A model generated the notes under the pieces. That model made no database searches, was not told the origin of the DNA, and saw only the letters and a list, made by a program, of their open reading frames with translations. Positions 18,651 to 25,690 of a stretch of 64,000 bases of DNA are shown piece after piece (the first letter of the stretch is position 1; every line of letters begins with the position of its first letter). Source of the DNA: an uncultured Treponema sp. (GTDB taxonomy: Bacteria; Spirochaetota; Spirochaetia; Treponematales; Treponemataceae); the NCBI GenBank assembly GCA_949299755.1, contig CASGBA010000006.1, forward strand, positions 1 to 64,000, given 5' to 3'. The position numbers were made by a program, and so were the translations under genes.

Positions 18651-19310
18651 CTAAAAATCTTTCTGTTTTTTCCGTCCTATCAACAGGGAAGCAACCAAAA
18701 CAACAAAGAGGAAACCCGCTGAAACCGAAATAAAAATAAAAGGCGGCATAGCAAAATACCAGAAAGCCGTAAGGACGGAATAACAAGCCAGGGAAACAAA
18801 AGGAAGGATAATGGCTTTGAACAAATCCAAGGGATCCCGTACAAATCCAGTATTGGAACGCATAAAAACAGCCCTAAGAAGGAAAACAGCAAGTATCGAT
18901 GAAAAAGAGAAAAAGAAAAGGAACCAGGAATCCGCAGGGGAATACCGTTTCAGAATACTGTAGGGCACATATATGGAAAAAAGGCCGAAAAGCTGGGGGA
19001 CGAACCAACCGGCAAACCCTCCAGGCTCCCCGGAAGCCATTGCAGAGGAAAAGAAAAGGCAATTCAGGACGGCGGCAAAAGCCAAGGGCAAAAAACCGTC
19101 AAAAAGAACATTTTCCAAGGCCTTAAAAAGCACGGAGGACGGGTTAAAATCAAAAAGACCGTAAAGCCCATACTGAATAAAGGACAGAATGATTCCGGTT
19201 AAAATACCCAGAAAAAAAGCCGGAATCGATTTAAATAAAGACGGGGCACTTCTTCCAAAAGCATAAAAAAAGAAGCTGGAAATAAACATCATGAACACAA
19301 GATAAATCAT
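18651..19310 (-). CDS. Polytopic membrane protein, unknown function
   Basis: 219 residues from the ATG at 19310; a TTG at 19346 would extend it by 12 residues. About six or seven hydrophobic helices separated by short loops, with a basic C-terminal end (GRKKQKDF). No recognised motif. Phe and Ser are unusually frequent. It lies alone on the minus strand between the infC promoter region, from which it diverges, and the mS38-type gene. I cannot propose a substrate or partner. Confidence 0.65.
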   Translation of the reverse strand: MIYLVFMMFISSFFFYAFGRSAPSLFKSIPAFFLGILTGIILSFIQYGLYGLFDFNPSSVLFKALENVLFDGFLPLAFAAVLNCLFFSSAMASGEPGGFAGWFVPQLFGLFSIYVPYSILKRYSPADSWFLFFFSFSSILAVFLLRAVFMRSNTGFVRDPLDLFKAIILPFVSLACYSVLTAFWYFAMPPFIFISVSAGFLFVVLVASLLIGRKKQKDF

Positions 19311-19405
19311 AGCCTTAAGCCTAACAGACACAGCAAGGAAAAGCAAGTGTCATACATTCAATGAATAAAACGGGAGACCGTACCAGCCTGAAAATTTTCA
19401 GGTCG

Positions 19406-19435
19406 TTGACATAATTCATATATTTTTGGTATATT
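19406..19435 (+). promoter_or_regulatory. Sigma-70-type promoter of the infC operon
   Basis: -35 TTGACA (19406-19411), 18-base spacer, -10 TATATT (19430-19435). The transcript would have a leader of roughly 50 bases with two small stems: CTAAG/CTTAG (19452-19463) and GTACAG/CTGTAC (19463-19478), the latter ending two bases before the AGGAGG of infC. Confidence 0.75.
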
Positions 19436-19490
19436 GTTTGCCGTAACTTTTCTAAGAACTTAGTACAGATAACTGTACACAGGAGGATTT

Positions 19491-20015
19491 TTGGCGGACA
19501 ACAACAGAGGTTTGCGGGTGAATGGACAAATCCGCGTGAGAGAGGTCAGGCTTGTTGATGAAAACGGAGAGCAGAAAGGAGTCGTCCCTACTCCTACTGC
19601 GCTTAAACTTGCCCAGGAAGCTGACCTTGATTTAGTCGAAGTTGCTCCGCAGGCGAATCCGCCCGTGTGCAAAATTCTGGATTACGGCAAGTACCGTTTT
19701 GAAATGGAGAAAAAGCTCCGTGACTCCAAGAAAAAACAGAAACTTCAGGTACTTAAAGAAATCCGTATGCAGCCTAAAATTGACAGTCATGACCTTGATT
19801 TCAAGTCAAAGCATATACGGGAATTTCTTGCCGGAGGGGATAAAGTCAAGGTAACAGTGCGTTTCCGGGGACGGGAGCTGGCACATACGGAACTTGGCCT
19901 CGATGTTCTTAAAAATGTGTTAACAAGGCTGGGAGATGAGTTTACGGTGGAAAAACAACCTTCGATGGAAGGGCGTTTTATGTCTATGACACTGGCTCCC
20001 AAAGCAAAAAAATAA
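19491..20015 (+). CDS. infC: Translation initiation factor IF-3
   Basis: 174 residues. N-terminal domain [20 protein letters not shown] and linker, then the C-terminal 30S-binding domain with [19 protein letters not shown]-3 keeps 30S free and proofreads the start codon. The start is TTG at 19491 with AGGAGG only four bases upstream; rare start codons at infC are a known device for autogenous control, because IF-3 rejects non-canonical starts. First gene of infC-rpmI-rplT. Confidence 0.96.
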   Translation: MADNNRGLRVNGQIRVREVRLVDENGEQKGVVPTPTALKLAQEADLDLVEVAPQANPPVCKILDYGKYRFEMEKKLRDSKKKQKLQVLKEIRMQPKIDSHDLDFKSKHIREFLAGGDKVKVTVRFRGRELAHTELGLDVLKNVLTRLGDEFTVEKQPSMEGRFMSMTLAPKAKK

Positions 20016-20027
20016 AGAGGTAGCGGT

Positions 20028-20228
20028 ATGCCAAAGATGAAGTCAAAACGGTGTGCGGCGAAAAGATTTTCTTTCACCGCAGGCGGAAAAGTAAAATACA
20101 AGAAAATGAATCTCCGCCATATTCTCACTAAAAAATCGGCTAAACGTAAAAGAAACCTGCGGAAAGCGGGTATTCTTTCCGACGCTGATTCAGCGAAAGT
20201 ACGTAAGCAGCTTCTGCCTTACGGATAA
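20028..20228 (+). CDS. rpmI: 50S ribosomal protein bL35
   Basis: 66 residues, basic, opening [21 protein letters not shown] with [18 protein letters not shown] in the middle, the bL35 signature. It lies 12 bases after infC with GAGGTAG upstream, and 29 bases before rplT. Confidence 0.97.
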   Translation: MPKMKSKRCAAKRFSFTAGGKVKYKKMNLRHILTKKSAKRKRNLRKAGILSDADSAKVRKQLLPYG

Positions 20229-20257
20229 GAACCGACAACCTATTCAGGAGATATAAA

Positions 20258-20617
20258 ATGCCTAGAGCAGTAGACGGAAGTAAAAGAAAAAACCACCGCA
20301 AGAAAATATTAAAACTTGCGAAAGGATTCCGCGGAAGACGCGGCACCAACTATAAGGCGGCAAAAGACGCAACCGTAAAAGCCCTTGTACACAGCTACGT
20401 TTCAAGACGAGACCGCAAAGGCGATATGAGAAGCCTGTGGATTACACGTATAAACGCGGCGGTACGTGCCGAAGGAATTTCTTATTCCCGCTTTATTGAA
20501 GGATTGGAAAAAGCCGGAGTGGCTATCAACAGGAAAGCCCTGTCCAACATGGCTATTGAAGACCCCGTGGCTTTCAAAACAGTTGTGGATGTCTCCAAGA
20601 AAGCCCTGGAAGCTTAA
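20258..20617 (+). CDS. rplT: 50S ribosomal protein bL20
   Basis: 119 residues, opening MPRAVDGSKRKNHRKKILKLAKGFRGRR with RRDRKGDMRSLWITRINAAVR, all typical of bL20, an early 50S assembly protein that represses its operon in several bacteria. CAGGAG lies upstream of the ATG. Three bases separate it from the next gene. Confidence 0.97.
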   Translation: MPRAVDGSKRKNHRKKILKLAKGFRGRRGTNYKAAKDATVKALVHSYVSRRDRKGDMRSLWITRINAAVRAEGISYSRFIEGLEKAGVAINRKALSNMAIEDPVAFKTVVDVSKKALEA

Positions 20618-20620
20618 TCT

Positions 20621-21001
20621 ATGTTAACTATTGATCAAGTACGTCAGCTTGAAAACCGCGTTGAAAAAGCAGTTGTAAAAATCACTTCCCTCATGGAAGA
20701 AAAAGAACAGCTGTATGAGGAGAATTCAAAGTTGCGGGAGCAGCTTTCTTCCCTTCAGAACAGGTTGAATGAACTTGAAAAAGTTGTTCAAGCTTTCAAA
20801 GAAGATCAAGGAAAAATCGAAGAAGGAATCCTCAGCGCCCTTGATAAACTGAGCGCTTTTGAGGATTCACTTCTTTCCCAAAACGACAGCCTGTCCGGAA
20901 CCGATTCCAGATTCTCTTTTGATGACTCCGGAATACAAGGTTCCGACAGCACATCTTCCCAGTCCCTTGGCAATGCTGACGGACAGATGGATATTTTTTG
21001 A
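20621..21001 (+). CDS. Coiled-coil protein, ZapB-like
   Basis: 126 residues. Residues 4-75 are a continuous heptad-rich coiled coil (DQVRQLENRVEKAVVKI and following); the tail from about 85 is Ser/Asp/Gly-rich and probably disordered. No catalytic motif. Small coiled-coil proteins of this kind in front of zapA are often annotated as ZapB-like; the name is an inference from structure and neighbour. It is packed between rplT (3-base gap) and zapA (3-base gap), so it is co-transcribed with ribosomal genes. Confidence 0.8.
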   Translation: MLTIDQVRQLENRVEKAVVKITSLMEEKEQLYEENSKLREQLSSLQNRLNELEKVVQAFKEDQGKIEEGILSALDKLSAFEDSLLSQNDSLSGTDSRFSFDDSGIQGSDSTSSQSLGNADGQMDIF

Positions 21002-21004
21002 CGA

Positions 21005-21307
21005 ATGGCGAAAAACGAAGGTCTTCTTCAAATAGATATTCTGGGAACATCCTTCACCCTCCAAACCGATGAAACACCCCAGTACCTGGAGGTTCTGTAC
21101 AATCATTACAAAATAATGCTCAGACAGGTTGAAAATGTAACAGGCACCTCGGATCCCCTTAAAAGTGCAATAATCGCCGGAATATTGGTTACAGATGAAT
21201 TGTTCAAGGAAAAAATGAAACACCCCGAGGATGTCAGGGCTGTGGATCTCAATGAAATTGAACAGCGTGCGCTTTATATGATATCGCGCATAGATCAGGT
21301 TGTTTGA
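21005..21307 (+). CDS. zapA: Cell division protein ZapA
   Basis: 100 residues. The opening (LLQIDILGTSFTLQTDETPQYLEVLYNHY) matches the ZapA beta-hairpin and first helix, and the rest is a long coiled coil (ILVTDELFKEKMK ... IEQRALYMISRID). ZapA bundles FtsZ filaments at midcell. Its stop overlaps the next start (TGATG). Confidence 0.88.
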   Translation: MAKNEGLLQIDILGTSFTLQTDETPQYLEVLYNHYKIMLRQVENVTGTSDPLKSAIIAGILVTDELFKEKMKHPEDVRAVDLNEIEQRALYMISRIDQVV

Positions 21308-21795
21308 TGAAACTTTGGGTGGATGCTGATTCCTGCCCTAAACCGGTAAGGGATATTGTGTGCCGGGCAGGAAAAAGGCTTTCCATTCCCGTTATTTTTG
21401 CTGCCAATCACCCTGTCAGCTTTTCAAAGGAATTCAAGGTTAAAATGGTTGTCCTCCCCAGTGAAGCCGATGCCGCGGACAATTATATCGTCGAAAATGC
21501 GCAACCCGGGGATCTCGTAGTCACCAGAGACATTCCCCTGGCAAAAAGGCTTGTGGACAAAAACCTGGATGTAATCAACGACAGGGGTAATTTGTACACA
21601 AAAGAGAACATACAAGAAAGGCTTTCGATAAGGAATTTCATGCTGGATTTGTACAAGAGCGGGCTTTCCCCGGAAAGCACATCGAAATTCAGCGCAAAAG
21701 ACATAAAGCTGTTTGCGGATACCTTTGACCGTACCCTGACAAAACTGATAAAGGGAAAGGAAGTTCCCCTTAGTCCGGATAACGCTCCTGAATAG
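21307..21795 (+). CDS. YaiI/YqxD family protein (DUF188, PIN-like)
   Basis: 162 residues from the ATG at 21307, which overlaps the zapA stop. Family signature LWVDADSCPKPVRDI at the N-terminus, then ADNYIVENAQPGDLVVTRDIPLA and NDRGNLYTKENI. The acidic residues in DAD, D-N-Y and TRDIPLA form a PIN-like metal site; nuclease activity is suspected for the family but not established. The 3' end overlaps the convergent HD-GYP gene by 26 bases. Confidence 0.9.
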   Translation: MKLWVDADSCPKPVRDIVCRAGKRLSIPVIFAANHPVSFSKEFKVKMVVLPSEADAADNYIVENAQPGDLVVTRDIPLAKRLVDKNLDVINDRGNLYTKENIQERLSIRNFMLDLYKSGLSPESTSKFSAKDIKLFADTFDRTLTKLIKGKEVPLSPDNAPE

Positions 21796-23017
21796 CCTTT
21801 ATCTGCGGGAGAATCTCAAAAAAAGCGTCCACAACTTCCGGATCAAATTTTTTCCCGCTCATGGAACGAATCTCTTCCAAAACCTGATCTTCCGTCCACT
21901 TTTCCTTGTAAACCCGTTTGCAGGAAAGGGCGTCAAAAACATCAGCCACCGCCACAATACGTCCGGCCAAAGGAATATCCTCGCCGGCAACAGGTTTCAG
22001 TGTATTGTCCGGTAACAAGGCATCGGGCAGAGGCTCTCCTGTTTCCAAATCAACACGTCCAGGATACCCGGAACCGTCCCAGTTTTCGTGGTGGAACAGA
22101 GCCACATCCTTCGACATGGAGTCAATGGAGGAGGTTTCCTCACTGAAAAGAAGCCCGCCAACCCTTGTATGGCTTTGTATAACTTTGAATTCTTCATCGG
22201 AAAGCCGGCCCGGTTTTTTCAGGATTACATCCGAAACCGCAATTTTACCCACATCATGGAGCATGGCGGCAATTTTCAGCAAGTCCCTGTATTTGGAAGC
22301 TTCTTCCTGCCCTATCCCGTGGTTAAAAGCCCACCGGTCATAAATTTCAACGGCATAGCTGGACACCCTGTTTACATGGGCGCCTGTTTCCTTGGGATCG
22401 CGGAACTCAGCCATTTTAATCATGCGGGAAATCATGGACCTGGTTAAAAGGGTACGTTCAAGCGCGAAGGCAGCAGAGGCTGCGAACCGGCTGAGATAAA
22501 TTTCATCATTTTTATCAAAGGCCACAACATTCCCGTCATCGTCAAGGGCATTCAATACCTGGAGAACCCCCAGAACACGGCCTGAAGCGGATTTCAGGGG
22601 AAGTGACAGGTTGGAACAGGATCTATATCCTGAAAGCAAATCACTCTGACGCCCGAATTTGTAGGGACTCTCCGGGGAAATATTGTAAACATCAGGTTCA
22701 TTCACAATACAACCGTTGACGGCCACATATCCGGCAATGGTTTTTTCGTCCAAAGGGAAAGAAAAATAAGAAAATATCATTTTCTGTCCCGGTGGTATCC
22801 GTTTTTGTATTGTATCGTTTTGGGCATATTTTATGGCAAGCTTTTCATCTTCCACAACATAAATAGAGCCTGCATCTGCATTTACAACAGCCCTGGATTC
22901 CGCAAGAATACTTTCCAAAAGAATATCTATATCCTGAATAGAATTGAGCCGTTTTTCCGCTTCTGCTATAAAAGCAAGAACATCATCTCTGTTTCTTTCA
23001 GACCTTCTTAACCCCAT
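21770..23017 (-). CDS. GAF - HD-GYP protein, predicted cyclic di-GMP phosphodiesterase
   Basis: 415 residues. An N-terminal helix leads into a GAF domain (about 25-190), then an HD-GYP domain. Catalytic signatures are all present: HDVGK (254-258), SH at 282-283, HHE (309-311), DGSGYPG (314-320) and DVFDAL (359-364). By family it hydrolyses cyclic di-GMP to pGpG or GMP, with the GAF domain sensing a small ligand. No membrane segment, so cytosolic. Start ATG has CGGAG seven bases before. A plausible promoter lies at 23044-23072, with an A13 tract just upstream of it. Confidence 0.92.
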   Translation of the reverse strand: MGLRRSERNRDDVLAFIAEAEKRLNSIQDIDILLESILAESRAVVNADAGSIYVVEDEKLAIKYAQNDTIQKRIPPGQKMIFSYFSFPLDEKTIAGYVAVNGCIVNEPDVYNISPESPYKFGRQSDLLSGYRSCSNLSLPLKSASGRVLGVLQVLNALDDDGNVVAFDKNDEIYLSRFAASAAFALERTLLTRSMISRMIKMAEFRDPKETGAHVNRVSSYAVEIYDRWAFNHGIGQEEASKYRDLLKIAAMLHDVGKIAVSDVILKKPGRLSDEEFKVIQSHTRVGGLLFSEETSSIDSMSKDVALFHHENWDGSGYPGRVDLETGEPLPDALLPDNTLKPVAGEDIPLAGRIVAVADVFDALSCKRVYKEKWTEDQVLEEIRSMSGKKFDPEVVDAFFEILPQIKAIQERYPD

Positions 23018-23043
23018 AAAATCTCCGTTTACAAACTTTAAAT

Positions 23044-23072
23044 AATATACATTACCTTATATAAAACACCAA
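23044..23072 (-). promoter_or_regulatory. Possible promoter of the HD-GYP gene
   Basis: Minus strand -35 TTGGTG (23067-23072), 17-base spacer, -10 TATATT (23044-23049). The -35 is weak. A run of 13 A on the minus strand (23087-23099) begins 14 bases upstream of the -35, where an UP-type element would act. Confidence 0.45.
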
Positions 23073-23180
23073 TATATAGAATACTATTTTTTTTTTTTTG
23101 CGTCCACCCTTTTATTGTAAAAGAATTTGTATAAATTCAAAAGCCTTTGCTTTATGTTCATTTTCAGTCGAAGTATTCTG

Positions 23181-24056
23181 TTACCCGGAGTCATCAAAAG
23201 AAGCGTTTTTCCTTATAACCGAAAAAAACATCGGCCCCGCCCCACAGGAAGTGTCCGGCAGAATATTAATCCCTGAAGAAGTGTATTCAGGGCAAATTCC
23301 AACCATCAGTGGATTGGAAAAAAATTCCTTTTCAGGAAGGCACAAAACAGCATCGTTGTATTTGTCCAAAAGCTTTTCCACCACCTCCCCATTCTCCCTG
23401 GGGGAAAGAGCACAGGTTGAATAGACAAGGGAACCCCCTGGCCGGAGAAGGAGCCAGGCCCCTGACAAAAGGGCCCATTGTTTAACAGCCAGGTTCTTTA
23501 TTCTGGAAGGAGTCCACTGGGATAGGCAGGTCTTATCAGAAAGTACATGCCTTTCAGAAGAACAGGGGGCATCCAGCAAAATACAGTCAAAACAGGCCCT
23601 CTCATATCTGCTCCACCTGGTTCCGTCGTATCCGGTGACGGAAATCCTCCCGGCTTTTTCCCCGGGAAGATATTCATCCAAAACTTTTTTCAAGCGGGCA
23701 CGCCGGGCCCGGGAGAATTCATTGGCGGTGAGCTTTGCCCCCTCATCCATCCGGGAGGCGATAACCAGGGTTTTACCTCCCGGAGCCGCGCACATGTCCA
23801 GAATATCGGTCTTTCCCTCTACCAGGAGAGCGCTGGCGGAAGCTATACTTGCGGCACTGAGGTGGTAGGGTTTCAAAAGCCCGGAAGAAAAAGGAGGCTT
23901 TGTCTCTTCTTTTGTAAGGGCATCCAGGAGGACGGGCCATCTTTCCCTGAAAATGCCGGAATAAAATTCATAAAAGCCATCCGGCCCGCTGACAGGAAGC
24001 TTTTTTATTCCTTTTATTTTTGTCCCGCCCGGTTTATTATTTTTATTTTTTTTCAT
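23181..24056 (-). CDS. RsmB/NOP-family RNA (cytosine-C5)-methyltransferase
   Basis: 291 residues. Rossmann SAM-binding motif DMCAAPGGKT (about 86-95), motif IV LLDAPCSSERH with the release cysteine, and motif VI YSTCALSPRENGEVV with the nucleophilic cysteine. It transfers methyl from SAM to C5 of a cytosine, probably in 16S rRNA. It is short, without the NusB-like N-terminal domain of RsmB, and resembles the NSUN4 layout. A Lys/Asn-rich N-terminus may aid RNA binding. It overlaps the upstream GH3 gene by 14 bases. The exact target base is unknown. Confidence 0.9.
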   Translation of the reverse strand: MKKNKNNKPGGTKIKGIKKLPVSGPDGFYEFYSGIFRERWPVLLDALTKEETKPPFSSGLLKPYHLSAASIASASALLVEGKTDILDMCAAPGGKTLVIASRMDEGAKLTANEFSRARRARLKKVLDEYLPGEKAGRISVTGYDGTRWSRYERACFDCILLDAPCSSERHVLSDKTCLSQWTPSRIKNLAVKQWALLSGAWLLLRPGGSLVYSTCALSPRENGEVVEKLLDKYNDAVLCLPEKEFFSNPLMVGICPEYTSSGINILPDTSCGAGPMFFSVIRKNASFDDSG

Positions 24057-25260
24057 ATATCCCCGGATAATCCATTATACCAGCAGTCATTTTTAAAAAA
24101 ACAACTTTAGCCGCGGCCTGCTCCAACCTGGCCGCAAATTCATCATTTCTTTCAGCTTCAGAGACAATTGCACCGGCTATTTTTTTTATTCCGGTGGACG
24201 ATGTCATCACAAGATCGCAGCCTGCAGCCAGGGCAGAAACCGCTGCCTTGTCTTCCGGCCATCCAGCCTGCGAAAGGGCTCCCATTGAAATATCATCCGT
24301 AAGAACCAAACCCTTAAATCCCAGGGAAGAACGTAAAATACCGGTCACGCCTTTTTTTGAAAGACAAAACGGGACATTGTCCACCGCGAAAAAAACCACA
24401 TGGGAAACAAGGACCGCAGCCGGGTTTTCTTTCAAAACATCACGGAAAGGAGCGAAATACCTGTCTTCGCATTCATCCAGGGATGCATTGACAACCGGCA
24501 AAAAAGAATGGGGATCGCCGCCGCCATTACCAGGAAAGTGTTTAACAGCACATAAAACCCCGGAAGATTGGAATCCGCGCACAGCGGCGGCGGCGTAAGC
24601 GGAAGATACCGCCGGCTCCGGGGAAAAAATCCTACTACCCATAAAAGAGGAATTTTCCGGGTAGGATTCAAAAACAGGCGCTAAATTCAGTTTTATTCCC
24701 AAAGCAGCCAGTTCTCTTCCTGCAGAGGCATACAGAGCTTCCGCCCCGTCAATATCCAGAGTGGAGGCGACTTTTTCCGCAGAAGGCAAAAACGAGGTCA
24801 CACCCCTGGTTCTAAAAACATCCCCCCCTTCATGGTCAATGGCAAAAATCACCGGAACCGGAGTTCCTATTTTCTGAAAGGCAGAAGAACATCCGGATAA
24901 AAAGGATTTCACCTGTGCACCAGTTCCGCCTATGTTATAACCAAAAAGCAAAATGGCACCGGGAACAGTTCCCTCAAAATGAGCGTAAAGGTAAGATGCA
25001 AAGGATTTGTTGCCGTCTATGCCGGTCATTAAAACCTGGTTCGCCCTCTGCCGGTTTGTCATAAAAGAGGCCATCCGTTCCGCATGAATCCAGCGGATGT
25101 CTTCAAAGGGTGTCAGACTGTCAGAAATAAAAAGACCTGGATTTTCTATAATTCCGGAAGAAGAGCCGCTATCCCATTTTCCGGAACAGGAAAAAAAAAG
25201 GCAGAAACAAAACAAGAGGCAAGGAAAAAAAAGGAAACCGCCCCGGTAATATTTTTCCAT
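24043..25260 (-). CDS. GH3 family lipoprotein, beta-N-acetylhexosaminidase (NagZ) like
   Basis: 405 residues from the ATG at 25260, chosen because it starts a lipoprotein signal peptide with the lipobox cysteine at residue 25 (LFFSC). A longer frame to 25329 would run through the palindromic element. GH3 catalytic features: KHFPGNGGGDPHSFLP with the Asp-His acid/base dyad, and LTDDISMGAL with the nucleophile Asp. NagZ enzymes remove GlcNAc from muropeptides or beta-linked sugars. A lipoprotein location would place it in the periplasm, unlike cytosolic E. coli NagZ. The HFPGNG sequence differs slightly from the usual HFPGHG. Confidence 0.88.
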   Translation of the reverse strand: MEKYYRGGFLFFPCLLFCFCLFFSCSGKWDSGSSSGIIENPGLFISDSLTPFEDIRWIHAERMASFMTNRQRANQVLMTGIDGNKSFASYLYAHFEGTVPGAILLFGYNIGGTGAQVKSFLSGCSSAFQKIGTPVPVIFAIDHEGGDVFRTRGVTSFLPSAEKVASTLDIDGAEALYASAGRELAALGIKLNLAPVFESYPENSSFMGSRIFSPEPAVSSAYAAAAVRGFQSSGVLCAVKHFPGNGGGDPHSFLPVVNASLDECEDRYFAPFRDVLKENPAAVLVSHVVFFAVDNVPFCLSKKGVTGILRSSLGFKGLVLTDDISMGALSQAGWPEDKAAVSALAAGCDLVMTSSTGIKKIAGAIVSEAERNDEFAARLEQAAAKVVFLKMTAGIMDYPGIYEKK

Positions 25261-25280
25261 AAAGTCAAATTTTATATAAA

Positions 25281-25334
25281 GGGATTTGGGGTCCACCCCC
25301 GGCTCCGCAGCACGGCTGCTCCGCTTCAAATCCC
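25281..25334. repeat. Nested extragenic palindromic element
   Basis: An outer 8-bp inverted repeat, GGGATTTG (25281-25288) with CAAATCCC (25327-25334), encloses a GGGG/CCCC hairpin (25288-25299) and a GCAGC/GCTGC hairpin (25307-25319). It is much richer in G+C than the flanks and resembles REP-type elements. A separate hairpin (ggcttta/taaagcc, 25338-25357) lies next to it. It sits between the tRNA-Pro gene and the GH3 gene. No second copy was noticed in this window. Confidence 0.5.
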
Positions 25335-25368
25335 GTCGGCTTTACTGTCGTAAAGCCTTAGAGGAACC

Positions 25369-25440
25369 TCGGGCAGGCGGGATTTGAACCCGCGGCCTCT
25401 TGGTCCCGAACCAAGCGCGCTACCCCTGCGCTACTGCCCG
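25369..25440 (-). tRNA. tRNA-Pro (anticodon CGG)
   Basis: A full cloverleaf can be drawn: acceptor CGGGCAG/CTGCCCG, anticodon stem CTTGG/CCAAG around loop TTCGGGA (anticodon CGG, codon CCG), T arm GCGGG-TTCAAAT-CCCGC, discriminator A. 72 bases; CCA is not encoded. A terminator hairpin lies immediately upstream, so transcription must read through it or the hairpin is processed. Confidence 0.96.
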
Positions 25441-25475
25441 AAAAAAAACGGAGCTTGCATATATACAAGCTCCGT
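25441..25475 (-). terminator. Strong terminator hairpin between tRNA-Asp and tRNA-Pro
   Basis: Minus strand 9-bp stem CGGAGCTTG/CAAGCTCCG with an 8-base loop, followed by eight T. The T run ends exactly at the base before tRNA-Pro. Confidence 0.85.
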
Positions 25476-25478
25476 GGA

Positions 25479-25552
25479 CGGGAGCGACGGGGCTTGAACC
25501 CGCGATCTCCGGCTTGACAGGCCGGCGCGATAACCAGCTTCGCTACGCCCCC
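25479..25552 (-). tRNA. tRNA-Asp (anticodon GTC)
   Basis: 74-base cloverleaf: acceptor GGGGGCG/CGCTCCC with one G-U pair, anticodon stem CCGGC/GCCGG around loop CTGTCAA (anticodon GTC), T arm GCGGG-TTCAAGC-CCCGT, discriminator G, no encoded CCA. Confidence 0.96.
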
Positions 25553-25563
25553 AGTGATTAAAG

Positions 25564-25592
25564 ACTCTATACGACAAATAAAAAAATGTCAA
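25564..25592 (-). promoter_or_regulatory. Promoter of the tRNA-Asp transcript
   Basis: Minus strand -35 TTGACA (25587-25592), 17-base T-rich spacer, -10 TAGAGT (25564-25569), ending 11 bases before the tRNA 5' end. Confidence 0.65.
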
Positions 25593-25626
25593 CACCCTTG
25601 GAGAACAAGATGGGAAGAAAGGCTCG

Positions 25627-25655
25627 TTGACACTAATTTTTCAGCATGTTATTCT
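25627..25655 (+). promoter_or_regulatory. Promoter of the PPIase - DUF115 genes
   Basis: -35 TTGACA (25627-25632), 17-base spacer, -10 TATTCT (25650-25655). The divergent tRNA-Asp promoter lies 35 bases away. Confidence 0.65.
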
Positions 25656-25690
25656 AAAAAAGACATAGAAATTTATAAAGAAGGAAATTT

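Noticed and set aside
25261-25329. N-terminal extension of the GH3 protein (MKRSSRAAEPGVDPK)
   Set aside because: It is a translation of the palindromic element; the downstream ATG at 25260 gives a proper lipoprotein signal.
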